64,000 bases of DNA, from positions 17,882,975-17,946,974 of the forward strand of contig JALGQZ010000011.1 of assembly GCA_023105745.1 (NCBI GenBank), read 5' to 3'. Under the pieces are notes generated by a model. The model was given only the letters and a program-made list of their open reading frames with translations, was not told where the DNA came from and did not search any database. Source of the stretch: Austropuccinia psidii. Its lineage: Eukaryota; Basidiomycota; Pucciniomycetes; Pucciniales; Sphaerophragmiaceae. Both the position numbers and the translations under genes were made by a program. Below, in pieces: positions 24,245-34,980 of this stretch. Position 1 is the first letter of the stretch. Every line of letters starts with the position of its first letter.

Positions 24245-26580
24245 CTAATTTACTATGTTATTCACTTGTTTGGGTGTGCTACTTTACCTATAGAAGCACT
24301 CTTGTAAGGCTTCAAGACAAACCATTACTTCTGGAAGTCAAGTCGTTGAGGTGTATGGCACTCTAATGGCTCAATAAGCACTCTCTCATGATCATAAAGC
24401 TTCAGGTGAGCTCTTCTCTTTTTTTCTTAATTTTAACCACTTCGCGTGGTTTGTCTTTGGTTGTGGGTGCTCTAGACGAAGTCGCGCTGCTGATTTTAGC
24501 TGATGGGGTGGTTTAATTTCAGTTATGTTGAAAAGCACTTTATTGTGCTTTAAACCACTTCGTGTGGTTTATTTTCTAATATGTGGGTGCTCTTAGTTAA
24601 CTAATATGTTCTTTTTGAATCGTAATGTAAGGTTGGGGTGATTGAGTTCTTTTTAAAAACCTTCCAGTTATTTGGGTAGGCTGTCTTGAGCCAAGGTGGA
24701 TGTTATGCAGTCACCATTATGTTCAAAATTGTATCGGACTGAGATGTACGAGCGATTGAGGTCTTTCAACACCAGTTTGGGTGTTTGAAACTACTTTGAA
24801 TGAGTATCATCTTTAAATAAACACTTGACCATGAATCTCCTTTTGATTTTTGCTTCAAACTTCATTATCTTCATCGTCTCATCTACAAATCCACTTGAGA
24901 GTACAAGTTCATCTGAGAAGTATTTCTTAGCGCCAATTGTCTTGAGCTTTAGAATTGAAATATCTGGGTGTGAGGTATCAACTCTGTTTAACTTGGGACG
25001 ATTATTTTTTTTAAGCCATCTTCATGCCCATCAAGCAGAAGAATTAACTCAATTTCCTCCAACAATGCTTTTCTAATCAACAGCTTTGTGGTTCCTACGA
25101 AATGACAAAGGCTCCGTTGATTTAATTGACCGACCGCTTTGGGCATCTGAGATCAAACAATGGAGCCCTGCTGCAATCAGCTTGCGACGGAGATTGATAA
25201 AGGTGGCCATGGGAAAGCAAGTCCAACAAGATAGGTGAAGACTATCCATGGTCTGAAGCTAATGGCTGTTGAGGACCGCCACAGGTTTCTCTTTGTGCTT
25301 TGGTATGTGATCTTAACAACATCGGATATGTATTGTACTGATATAATTCCCCTCTGTATCCCTTCCACTGCTGGAATTGGGTGTAGAGTGGAACAACACA
25401 AGCAAACTAATGAATTGATTATATGCAAGTCGTACCCAAAATCATCCATGGTTCAACATCCTTCGAAGGTCACGTAAGTAGCTTTTGAGGTCGAACGTTG
25501 ATCTTCTGGCTCAAATTCATTTGTTATTATTAGGGTGACAATCTCCTCCGAAAGAATTTCACTTTGTTAGGTTACTAGCTGATTCTGGTTTTGTCCTGCA
25601 GATTCGTTTGTTGCTCCAGTGAACAAAGGAATCATGCTTTTCGTTCTTCTCTCTTGCCACCCAACGGTTGATGGACTAACGTCGGCACGACTAATGGTGG
25701 ATTGCCTTTTTCCTTTTTAGAGCACTAGGTTGATTCAATCGGTGAAGCAGTTGATTATCTTGATCAAAGGATCAGAATCCTCGTTGGTTTTTCTATCCAT
25801 CCCACCAATCAATCCAATCAACAGCTGTGTTTAATCTTTCTCATCAGCCTTGGTATGCTTATTATTTCTAGAGAATCTTTTCTTCTTTGTTTTTTTTTTT
25901 TTGGACTTATGACTCCCTCTTCTTTTTTTTATTTTATATATACTGTCAGAATTACTATGAGTTCCCACGATGTTGGCTTCGCGGCTGATTTTTTTAATGC
26001 GTTTTGTCCATTTACCACCGAGGAGCTAGAGGACCTCGTGCTTGGTATTCCTCCAACCAACAGGTTGAGGAAGTCGGTGTGGGAATGGCTTACTGCCAAC
26101 GGCCCTTATCCGACATTCCCTCCATCACCACCAGCTCTCGGTGATTTCTTGAGCTCACCCGCTGGCTCTTCTAACCATCGTGAGCCTACACCAATAGCAG
26201 CGTCGGCTTTTTATTCTTTTTTGAACGGAGAGGTGGATCCCAGACTTTTGGATCCTCAACCCTCATCCTCACTTCATTCCAAAAAGAAGGTTCAAAAAAA
26301 AACCAAGGGGCCCTACTACCTTCGCCCTCGTAATAATTTGGGTCGGGTTATTCACCCTTCTAAGTGAAGCAAGTCATAGGGTAAGTTTGTACTTGTTCTT
26401 ATTATTATTACTATTATTATTTTTTATCAATTTATTGATTTTTTATTTTTTATATATATATTATTTTAGGTTATTATTAGTAAAAATTTTGCTACTTAGC
26501 TTGTTGTAGCACCTCGTTAGGCCTCCTGTATTCTGAAATGGAGAAAGTATGCCTTTAGTTACCATGTTCCTATATTATTT
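24245..26580 (+). other. GC-richer segment in element A, antisense to it
   Basis: This 2.3 kb has clearly higher GC than either flank and reads like ordinary gene sequence on the plus strand, opposite to element A. It includes a 136-codon ORF (25957-26367) and two similar hairpins, AACCAC-TTCGC-GTGGTT (24435-24451) and AAACCAC-TTCGT-GTGGTTT (24552-24570), each followed by GTGGGTGCTCT. It is bounded by poly-T tracts on the left and AT-rich filler on the right. No TIR, LTR or target duplication was found at its edges. It could be captured sequence or an older nested insertion. Confidence 0.5.
25957..26367 (+). CDS. Hypothetical 136-aa protein within element A, antisense
   Basis: ATG at 25957, with TATATATA about 20 nt upstream. 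The product begins MSSHDVGF, has an acidic/aromatic N-terminal part (EELEDL, RKSVWEWL), a Pro/Ser-rich middle and a basic C-terminus (SKKKVQKKTK, YYLRPRN). No family recognised. Codon composition is far less AT-biased than the surrounding element. The frame opens 34 codons earlier, but that part is Phe-rich and looks like 5' leader. It could be a small accessory gene expressed from the antisense strand or a fragment of a captured gene. Confidence 0.45.
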   Translation: MSSHDVGFAADFFNAFCPFTTEELEDLVLGIPPTNRLRKSVWEWLTANGPYPTFPPSPPALGDFLSSPAGSSNHREPTPIAASAFYSFLNGEVDPRLLDPQPSSSLHSKKKVQKKTKGPYYLRPRNNLGRVIHPSK

Positions 26581-27284
26581 TATTATTTTTATTTTATTTT
26601 TTATTTTTTATTTTTTTAAAAAAAAGAAAAAAATAAGAATAAGAATAAAAAATAAATAAAAATAAAATAATATATTTAATGCAGTCAGAAGAGAGAAAAA
26701 AAATTGAAGTAAGGTCAGTAAAAAATAAAATAAAAAAAATAAAAAATAAAAAATAAAAAATAAATAAGTAAAATAAAATAAATACAAAAATAATAAAAAT
26801 AAAAATCAAAATAAAATAAATACAAAAATAATAAAAATAAAAATCAAAATAAAATAAATACAAAAATAAATTCAAAAATAAATTATATAAAAAAGAAAGC
26901 AAAAAAAAAATAGAGGTAAAGGAGGACAATAAGCTAAGAATCATATTTTGAAATATATACTGCATATATATTTAGTAATATTTTTTTTTTTTTTTTTTTT
27001 TTTAAATATAAGTGGATTTTTATTTTGAACAATAAAATAAAATAAAAAAATACAATTACAAGACAAAAAACTTGATATTAGGTAAGCTTATGCTCTATTT
27101 ATTCCTTCAAAGCTGATATGAATTGAAGCTTATTTTTGAAATTTTTAATATTTTCTCTTTTTTTGTTTTTTTTAACATAAGACAGAATCTGAATTGTAAA
27201 GAGGAAAGATAAAAGGATTTAAAAAAAAAAAATAAATAAAAATAATAAAATAAAAAAAAATTGAAGAGATAAATAATGCAAATA
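26581..27284. repeat. AT-rich low-complexity spacer of element A
   Basis: Long A-rich/T-rich filler. A ~38 bp unit (around AATACAAAAATAATAAAAAT) is repeated in tandem at about 26780-26880, and a T run lies at about 26980-27003. The long Phe/Tyr/Ile-only minus-strand frame here is a composition artefact. Nothing else seen. Confidence 0.75.
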
Positions 27285-28037
27285 TCAATGGAAATAGGAT
27301 GGTTGATTAATCAAAGAATTGGGGGACTTAGCAGGTGATATTTCTTGAAATGAATTCCTTTGCCCCAGAATCTTTCTTACTAATTCTTGTTTGATAAAAT
27401 TTCCTCCCCTGTATTCTTCTCTTTTAAAATTTTTGAAGAGATATTCTTGACAGAAGAAATTCCAATCTTCTGTATTAAATTTAGTTGCACCCTTTTTAAG
27501 GCTGAAGATTGCTGGTATAAGTGTTTCTTCCCAGTGGTATTCCCATTTGGCCTTTTTTACAATATAACTTCCTGATATTTTGCTAATTTGTCCATTTTTA
27601 ATTTCGAAATCCTGGAGGTTGAACCAGTCTTGGCATTCCCAGGTCCTCCAAAATAGTGATTTCCTGATGTGTTCATCCATGTAAAATATTTTATTCCAGT
27701 AATTGTTTCCAAGGTTGCCATCAATTCCATCCCAGGTCAGTAACTCCAAAAATTCATATTTTGTAAGGTTGAATCCAGGTAATTCTTTCCATGATTGGGA
27801 TATGACAGTTTCAGAAGGTGAGTTTTCTTTTTCAAAGATGTCCTCAAACTCAATGTATGGAAGGACTATTGTGGAAATATCAGGACAAGGTTCTGGTTTT
27901 ATTTTCAAGAACCAGTCAGGATATTCATCTATTTCTTCTTGATTAATGTAGTTGGCCCAAACTTCTTTTTCTTCTATCCAGCTGATATCTGTGTCCATTG
28001 ACCAGTTATTTTCTTCAGGTAATGGCCATGACTCCAT
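27285..28037 (-). CDS. Element A accessory ORF, copy 2
   Basis: 250 codons from ATG 28037 (MESWPLPEENNW). The middle (LPYIEFEDIF ... LPGFNLTKYEFLELLTWDGIDGNL) is clearly paralogous to the C-terminal half of the protease ORF (LPYITFEDIY ... LPGANLNKIQFLELLTEEGIKGNL). Trp/Glu-rich, no membrane segment, no known domain recognised. It lies between the protease ORF and RT, and a pseudoknot-like motif sits just upstream of it (28174-28199). Function unknown; a structural or regulatory accessory protein of the retrotransposon is inference from position and duplication. Confidence 0.65.
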   Translation of the reverse strand: MESWPLPEENNWSMDTDISWIEEKEVWANYINQEEIDEYPDWFLKIKPEPCPDISTIVLPYIEFEDIFEKENSPSETVISQSWKELPGFNLTKYEFLELLTWDGIDGNLGNNYWNKIFYMDEHIRKSLFWRTWECQDWFNLQDFEIKNGQISKISGSYIVKKAKWEYHWEETLIPAIFSLKKGATKFNTEDWNFFCQEYLFKNFKREEYRGGNFIKQELVRKILGQRNSFQEISPAKSPNSLINQPSYFH

Positions 28038-28173
28038 TTTGTAGGATTTTGTGGGTTTAAAAAGTATCAAAAAGGTAGTAATATTTGAGAATTTTAAAAA
28101 ATAGCGTGAGGGTAAGTTTAATGGGATTTGGATGGTAATTTTGGGTAAGAAATTTGGATATTCCTCTTTGATA

Positions 28174-28199
28174 AGGCAGGAGGTCACTGCCTAGTGATC
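28174..28199 (-). promoter_or_regulatory. Pseudoknot-like motif before accessory ORF copy 2
   Basis: AGGCA/TGCCT (28174-28178, 28188-28192) interlocks with TCAC/GTGA (28184-28187, 28194-28197). The same 26-nt block recurs at about 28263-28288. A third copy at about 28694-28712 keeps the first stem but not the second. Each sits upstream of a unit of the duplicated ORF. Confidence 0.45.
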
Positions 28200-28306
28200 T
28201 TATGGTTTGGGTGAGTGATATTGGTGATTTTGATTGATAAGAACTTATTTTCCTCTTTGATAAGGCAGGAGGTCACTGCCTAGTGATTATTGAAGTTTAA
28301 ATCTGA

Positions 28307-28640
28307 CTATTTTATTTGATTTTTGATTTTAGAGCTGTTATGTGTCTTTAAGATGGGCCTTGATGGTTTGAAATTTAATTGGTCCATTAACTCTAGAGTA
28401 ATTTGATCATTGGTTTTGTCAGAAACCTCCAAAATTTTCAGCAATTCCTTGATTTCTTCAATTTCTTGGTTTCTTGTTATTGATGAAGTATCCTTAAAGT
28501 GCCAAAGGTTCTCTTTATTGAAATCTTCATCTTCTGGTGACCAATGAAGTTCTTCATTGATAATAATTCTTCCCCATAGGATCCAAAAATTGGTGAATTG
28601 GCCATGGTGGAGGTGATTGATATATTTTTGTAAGTTTTTT
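28307..28640 (-). pseudogene. Element A accessory ORF, partial third copy
   Basis: About 110 codons open to a TAG at 28307-28309. The reading INEELHWSPEDEDFN ... EIEEIKELLKIL matches the C-terminal end of the protease ORF (IDEELWWSEFPSEPE ... NNFVEALKDLIL). The N-terminal part of the domain is missing and there is no ATG near the start, so it is a truncated duplicate. Confidence 0.5.
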
Positions 28641-28810
28641 TGTTTTTTTTTTCATTTTTGAGGGATAATTTGTTTATGAATTTCTTCTTTGTTAAGGCAG
28701 GAAGTCACTGCCCTATAGAGAAGAAAATGAAATAAAAAAGAAACTAATGATACATTTTATGGGTGATACTGATACATTTTAGAGAAAAATCTTGATTTTG
28801 TTGGTTTTAC

Positions 28811-30724
28811 TCAAAGTTGAGCTCCCCCAAGTGGGAAAGGTGAGTGTCTGTTGAGTAACCTGGCCAAAATAAGGTCTTTGAGGGCTTCCACAAAGTTATT
28901 TCTTTCCTCAATCTCTGGTTCTGATGGAAATTCTGACCACCATAACTCTTCATCAATGAAGATATATCCATCTCCAATCCATTTTATTCTTCCAGTTTGG
29001 TATGTTGATCCATTTAATCCAAGGTACCACTGGGCCCATATTTGATTGAAGTAGAGTCCTCTTCTTGGTAAAATTCCCATTGAAAATGTTTTATCCCATA
29101 ATTGATTTGAGAGGTTTCCTTTAATTCCTTCTTCAGTTAACAGTTCTAGGAATTGGATTTTGTTCAAGTTTGCTCCTGGAAGTTGACATAAATATTTGTC
29201 TTCACATAAAATTTCTTGGGCTTCATCCCCATAAATGTCTTCAAAGGTGATGTATGGAAGGTAAATGTAATTGTATTCATTTTCTAAGATGGATTCTGTT
29301 TCATCCTCTTCATTGGGAGGTTGCTGGATAAATTCAGGGTTTTCCAGTTGCCATTCATAAGGTTCTTCTTGGTTGTTCAATGGTCTGTCCAAGAAGTTGA
29401 TATGGTATGTTTCTTTTAAATTTTTGTCTCTTTCTTCCATAATTTTGAGGTCTTTTTCAATGTCATTTATATTTTCTTCATCTGAGAGCTCATGATGTTC
29501 ACTAAATCTGACTTTCTTCTTTTTGGGTTTAGGTTTGAAAGGGTTTCCATGTATTTTCTCATTTCCATCCACCAAAATTTGGAATGTTTCTTCCTTATTG
29601 TTAATTGGCTTGTAACTTATATTGGGTAATTCATCTTCAGAGGTTGAGTCTTCAAGTTGTCTTTTGAGGTTGTTTGGCCATTGGGTATTTTGTAAATCTT
29701 GACCAAATTCATCACTTTTTGGAGATATGGATAACTCTTGGGTCTTCTGGGTTAAATTGATTATGGTATTGTCTCTTTTTGCATTTTGAAACTTCTTTCC
29801 TGGGTTATTTCTGACCAATGTTGCCATATTGCATAAATCCATTCCTCTAGGTGGACCAGTTTGCCATCCAAGTGCTTGAGGTTTGCATATTGGCATGCAT
29901 AATCTTCTTCCATCAGGTTCTTGGCAGCTTAGTATTTCACCTTGTTTGTGGGAGAATTCTAGTCTGATATTGTTGTCTGCCAAGAAAGGTCTTCCAAGTA
30001 CTGTATGAACAGATCCTTTTGCAATAAAAAAGTGAATCAGAGTTTCTTCACCTGAAGCCAAAATGATTGGAGTAAATTCTGATAGTGCAACCAATGAAGT
30101 GGTATGTCCTCCAATACCTCTGAGGTTCATGTTAAGATTTCTTGTTGTGAGTGAGGCTTTGATTGCTATTTCTTCTGGTATAATGTTGAGTTCTGCCCCA
30201 GCATCCACTAATGCTCTGATAGGATATTCTTCCTTTCCAATAAAGATTTCCAAAAATCCCAAAGGACAGGCATAATAAATCTTGGGCTTGGGTATTTCTT
30301 TGAATCCAAATGATAATAATCTTTCTTGAAGATCCATTGAGTTGAGTGACTTAATCTTTTCTTTGTCTTTTTCTGATAATTCCTGTAATTTATGGACAAA
30401 ATTTGGTGACATCCTCAATATTTCTTCAATGGTGAGGTTGATCTTTTGTTGCATAATTTTCTTGATAATTTTATCAATTTGCAATTTGCTTTAAACTTGT
30501 TTCTTTTGAGGTCTGATGACTTTCTTTTCTTTTGGAATGTCTTCATCTTCATTCTTATTGGCAATATTTTCAATTTCCTCCTCAGGTTGGTCTGGTTTTG
30601 GAATATTTGAATTTTGGAATTTGGTGGGAATTATTACTCTTTCCTCTTCTTTTTCTTCTTCAATGTAAGTTCCTGGAATAGCTGCTTTCTTTTTTAGCTC
30701 TTGATTTTGGGATTGTCTTTCCAT
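28811..30724 (-). CDS. Element A protease ORF with C-terminal accessory domain
   Basis: Open from ATG 30724 to 28811 apart from one TAA at 30491-30493, after which an ATG (30484) resumes the same frame. The retropepsin part reads ALVDAGAELNIIPEE followed by ...VLGRPFLADN. The catalytic triad is D-A-G rather than the usual D-S/T-G, possibly functional, since related basidiomycete elements vary at this position (from memory, not checked). The C-terminal 200 residues form the domain duplicated at 27285-28037. The frame is -1 relative to Gag but closed by a TGA at 30772, so it does not overlap Gag. Reinitiation, splicing or the pseudoknot-type elements would be needed for translation. Confidence 0.75.
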
Positions 30725-30834
30725 TCTTTGCTTGGTATGCCTTAATCCAATGTGTGATTCAAATGGGTGTCATTGGCTGAGGAAATGGTAGGTGGTTTCC
30801 AATTTGACCAATCTTCAACATGTGCAATTGAGGT

Positions 30835-32697
30835 TTATTTATCCTCTGATTTCTTTTCAGTGGGCTTAATCTCTTCTTCTGGTTTTGGTTTTACAGTAGG
30901 TTTTTCCATGAATTTCTTGTTGATTTCTGCTTGTTCCTTTGCAAAAGCTCTGACTATGTTCTTGACACTTTCATTTCCTTCCATAGGTACTCTCTGATAA
31001 TTGGGGAAGAGGTAAGATGCTCCTTGGGTTCTGACAATTCTTCTATCCAGATCTTCAGCAAGGTGAGTGCATCTAGTTGATGTATGTCCTTCTTCCTTGC
31101 AGTAAGCACATTTAATTGGTGGTCTTGGGGCCATTTGAGCTGGTATGTATGGTTGATAACTGGATGAAAATGGTGGTAAGGGATTCCCTGGCCTGTATGG
31201 TTGATTATTTTGGGGAAATCTTTGCTCTTGATTATTGTTCCAGTTCCTTCTTGGTGGATTAACTGCTTCTGATAAGGTTTTGAGTTGATTCAAAACTTCT
31301 TTAACTGATTCGTTTCCTTCATTTCTTGGTTGAGGCTCTGGTTGTGGAGGATTTTTGATCTTTTGGGTGAGTTCTTTTACTTGTTTTAAAACTTCATCCC
31401 AGCTTTCATCCTCAAATCTTGTTTTCTTTTCTGGAGGTTTTGGTTTAGAAAATTCCTTTTGTTGAATAAGTACCTTGGCCTCCAAGTCTTGTTCAATGTA
31501 TAATTTCAAAATATCCAATATTGGAATGATGTAACCTCCATCCAAGGCTTGAACCATAGCTCTGTCTTTAATCATTTCTTTGTAAATTGATTCTTGAACA
31601 CTAGTGGAAAGGCTGGCCAATATTTCCTGGTTATGATTGATATCACCTTGGATATATTGGTATCTTTTGAGGTAAGTGATGATTGCTTCATATTCCCCAA
31701 TGAACTTTCTGTATTGAGTCATGTTTCTTATTCCACCTTCTTGTTGAGTTTTTGTGAATAAATCAGTGATTGAGGATAATCTGTATCTTCTTTCAGGTGA
31801 GACTGTTCCCCATCTTCTTTTCATATCCACTTTTAATTGATCCCAATCAGCTGATTCATATCCTGGCATTCCTTCAATATGATAACTGATTTCTTCATCT
31901 TTTGTCCAAAATGCTATTTGTCTTGCAATGTCTCTTCCACTTGCTCCTTCAATTTCTGCAATATTTTCAACTTTCTTGATGAATCTTTCAACATCCTTTC
32001 CATCAAACCACAGATTATAGTCCTTGGCTCTGATTTTTACTATTGGAGTAGTATTTCTTGGAATTTCTTGATGTAATGAAGTTGGGATTTGAGCAGAAAT
32101 GTTTACTCTTCTTGGTAAAGTACTTGGTCTTTGTTCTGTGTAAGGTGTTGATGTGGCCATGGGTCTTGGGTAAGGTGAAGGTGATCCATGCTGCCTGAAT
32201 GATCTTGGAAGGGTGGTCTGTTCTTCAAGTGGACTATTTTGTGGAGTATAACTTGATGATTTACTTTTTCCTTCCTTTTTTATTAGTGCTAGTAATTCTG
32301 CTTGCATTTCTAGCATCTTCTGCTGAAGTCTCTCTGTTGAAGACATTTCTTCCTGTCCTTCCACAGTTTCTTCATTAAGGTTTTCTTCCTGGATTTCTTC
32401 AATACTGGCAGGTAATTTTGATGATGAAGGTTTATCCATTTTTGGTTGGTTAATTTCCTCTTTTGAGATTGATTTATTGAGTTTATTTCTTTCAAGGAGA
32501 TCAAGGAAGAATTTCTCCACAACCTTCAAGTCCCTTTTATTGGTTCTTGGTGTTGCAATTGGGAAATTGGAATATTTATTTGGTTCCTCCCCTAGTTCTG
32601 TTTCTTGCTTGGGTGGATAATAGTAATGATCAGAGTGAGTTGATGATTCAGATTCTTGAGATGATGGTTTGGGCTGATTTTGATTATTTGACTCCAG
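30835..32697 (-). CDS. gag: Element A Gag, possible CTG start
   Basis: The coding-like frame opens just after a TAA at 32706 and runs to 30835. The first ATG is about 100 codons in (QPKMDKPSSS), yet the upstream part (ESESSTHSDHYYYPP and so on) looks coding. A CTG at 32697 sits in ideal context (A at -3, G at +4) and is the likely start unless a spliced leader supplies an ATG. The central part is a Gag-like helical domain (WFDGKDVERFIKKVENIAEIEG). The C-terminal CCHC knuckle reads CAYCKEEGHTSTRC. Gag assembles particles and binds RNA. No internal stops; about 620 residues. Confidence 0.8.
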   Translation of the reverse strand: MESNNQNQPKPSSQESESSTHSDHYYYPPKQETELGEEPNKYSNFPIATPRTNKRDLKVVEKFFLDLLERNKLNKSISKEEINQPKMDKPSSSKLPASIEEIQEENLNEETVEGQEEMSSTERLQQKMLEMQAELLALIKKEGKSKSSSYTPQNSPLEEQTTLPRSFRQHGSPSPYPRPMATSTPYTEQRPSTLPRRVNISAQIPTSLHQEIPRNTTPIVKIRAKDYNLWFDGKDVERFIKKVENIAEIEGASGRDIARQIAFWTKDEEISYHIEGMPGYESADWDQLKVDMKRRWGTVSPERRYRLSSITDLFTKTQQEGGIRNMTQYRKFIGEYEAIITYLKRYQYIQGDINHNQEILASLSTSVQESIYKEMIKDRAMVQALDGGYIIPILDILKLYIEQDLEAKVLIQQKEFSKPKPPEKKTRFEDESWDEVLKQVKELTQKIKNPPQPEPQPRNEGNESVKEVLNQLKTLSEAVNPPRRNWNNNQEQRFPQNNQPYRPGNPLPPFSSSYQPYIPAQMAPRPPIKCAYCKEEGHTSTRCTHLAEDLDRRIVRTQGASYLFPNYQRVPMEGNESVKNIVRAFAKEQAEINKKFMEKPTVKPKPEEEIKPTEKKSEDK

Positions 32698-32807
32698 TTT
32701 TTGTTATAAGAAATATTCTGGAGTAGTTAAGTTTTTCTTGTTTGTGTAATTTAATTGATTTTTTTTATATTGAAGTTGAAGTTATCTGCCACTGTTGGGA
32801 CACCAGA

Positions 32808-34735
32808 TGTGGGAACTCCTCTTGTGTGGGATTAAAATGAGGCAGTACCTGGAGGGGGAAATCACAGGTAACTAGTTTTGAATTGCTAATAACTCCTGTA
32901 ACCAAGGGTGGCAAGGGTGTATTGCCTGCCCCTCCTAAAATACTGAACAAAATCTTCCTTGGAGCTCACAAACCAAAATAAAATTAGTAAGTGGCTTTAC
33001 AACTGCAGAAGACAAAATTCAGCAGTCTCAGATCAGACCTATTCAATAAATAATATGAAAAATAATGTCAGTAATTTGGTTAATTTTTAGATTTAATGAA
33101 ATACTTGTCTGTTTTAATTTTAATCTTTTGGTTAAATTGAGGTGAGTGGTTTCTTCTTGGTGATACAATTTTGGTAAGATGAGTTATTTAAGGTGTTCAG
33201 AAAAATTTGATTGGTGTTGATAAAGGTAATTTTGTTAAGGTATAGTTCTAATAGAGTAAAATAATTTTTAAGGTTTGTTATTTCTTTTTAAGAGTGTTAA
33301 TAATGAGATAAAATAGTATTTTTTCAGTTTAACAGGTAAGATTCTTTGATATTTGATTTTAAATGGGTAAGTTAGTTTTAAATCTTGTTAAATGAAGTTA
33401 ATTTTACTAGTTAAAATATTTTAATAGAGTAGTAACCCTAATCTTGGGTACTGGGTAATTTTTATTTTTCTTTTAATAATAATAAGATTCCACTGAGCTT
33501 AGCTACTGGGCAATCTTTAACACTATACTTCCACTGAGCTTAGCTAATGGGTAAGTAAATTCACTATAATTTGCTGGACTACCTCCCAGATGAGGGATGA
33601 CTTATTCCTGTGCTTGTAATCTGCAGAGGATATATTGTGCATGGGGGGGGATTTTGAAATTTGGGGGAGAGAGCCCCTCTATTTATACCTTTTGGGAGCC
33701 CAGAGGGCCCTCCATGGGAGCTGTCTTTTCCACTTTAATTCCTCTTGATTTCATCATGTGACTCCATTTTTGGTGAGAACCTTTCTTGCATGGGTCAGGT
33801 GATTTAAAGTTTGGTGATAATTTTCTTTCTGCACAGCCTCCATTTATCACATGATTGTCTTTTTGGTGAACTAATTATGATGTGATATTCTTGAATTTTT
33901 CTTGCATACATGAGGTGATTCAGTTTTGGCTGGGGATTTTTGTTGTGCACAGCCTCTTTCCTGTCACATGATATTCTGTTGGTGGATGCAGTATCACATG
34001 ATGACCTTTTAATTCCTTTGCATATGTCCTATTTTAGGTTTGGTAGAAGTGGCTGTGTTATTTATGCAGGTGTCATGGTTGTTTTTCTTCTTTTTGAACT
34101 TTAAAATGAAGTCAGGTGATAATTTCTTGCACTGGTGAATTTACTGTTATGTATGAGATGATGTGATTTTTGAGTTTGACACATGCTGTGCATAGTCATG
34201 TGGTTGAGATTTGATTAAAATTGTGTACTGCATGCAACCTGTTGTAACTTACTTTGGTTTGCATGAGGTGATGAGTGGTGTAAATAAATATGTTTTAAGG
34301 TTATAAGTGGGGTTACTTTGGATATAAGATAAGGTACTCCTGTGGCTGTGTTGTCAATGAGCTGCAGGAATTCCATGGGGCTGGGCTTTGCATCATGTGA
34401 CTTTGAATGCAAGTTGGCTGTATAACTAATGCATGTGTCATTTTCTTGCTGCATGAGTCCTATGGCTGTAAGGGCGTGTAATTTAAAGGGTGGTCCCTTT
34501 TTTTGTAACTAGTTTACTATATGTAACTTGATTTTTACATATGCATAATGAAAATGAATAATTTATTTAAACACATACACTGCCATGGTTTTATGAGTTA
34601 AATCCAGCTTCTTGCTGTAAAATTGACCTTTTGGTGTAAAACTTGAGTGTAAGTCTGCCTGTAGGCTGGATTTCCTGCTGTTATAGGGTACTATGAGCTT
34701 GAGCCTGGTGAAAAAAAATGGTATGGAATACTACA
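32808..34735 (-). repeat. LTR of element A (5' LTR)
   Basis: 1928 bp copy of 6972-8915. It lacks a short block present near 8750 in the other copy (at about 34586 here) and shows several substitutions. It begins TGTGG and ends CTACA at 34735, followed by the target duplication GTAC. Confidence 0.93.
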
Positions 34736-34980
34736 GTACCCTTCAAGCTCATCTTTGACCCTAATTGTCTTGCTATTCTAAAATGCTTCCTTATGGAAAT
34801 GCCATTTTCCAAACACTAATAGGTCCGAGAAAAGAAAAAATCATTAACTGCGTGAGCCTTACTGATATTATATAATTTGCGTTTGACGAAGTTGATCACA
34901 CCTGCGCACCCTGGCACAGGTCCACAATTATGAACACCATGAGCTGGATCAAACTCCTTCAATATTTTCTCAATGAAAAT
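34736..34980. repeat. Inner end of left inverted-repeat arm, with helicase tail
   Basis: 34740-34819 continues the left helicase reading (FKLIFDPNCLAIL ... to a TAA at about 34817). 34894-34980 is the inverted copy of 51841-51930, about 85 of 90 positions equal. In the right arm about 530 bp are missing between the helicase and this block, so the arms match again only here. Confidence 0.75.

Larger units (their letters stand above)
6972..34735 (-). mobile_element. Element A: very large Ty3/gypsy LTR retrotransposon, split by element B
   Basis: Flanked by LTRs 6972-8915 and 32808-34735 with a GTAC target duplication on both sides (6968-6971, 34736-34739). Without element B its length is about 17 kb. 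Order in its own sense (minus strand): 5' LTR, primer-site TGGTGTCCCAAC at 32805, Gag, protease ORF, two duplicated accessory ORFs, AT-rich spacer, antisense GC-richer segment, ten-copy pseudoknot array, RT, RNase H and integrase, purine tract GGACAGGGGGA (8916-8926), 3' LTR. The RT-RNaseH-integrase order marks it as Ty3/gypsy. It inserted into the left helicase. Confidence 0.92.

Noticed and set aside
26594..26965. 123-codon Phe/Tyr/Ile-rich frame resembling a membrane protein
   Set aside because: Pure product of A/T homopolymer-like sequence.
34814..34818. CACTA at the helicase end as a possible left terminus of a CACTA transposon
   Set aside because: No matching TAGTG terminus is present at 51930, and the inverted arms extend past it, so chance occurrence is as likely.
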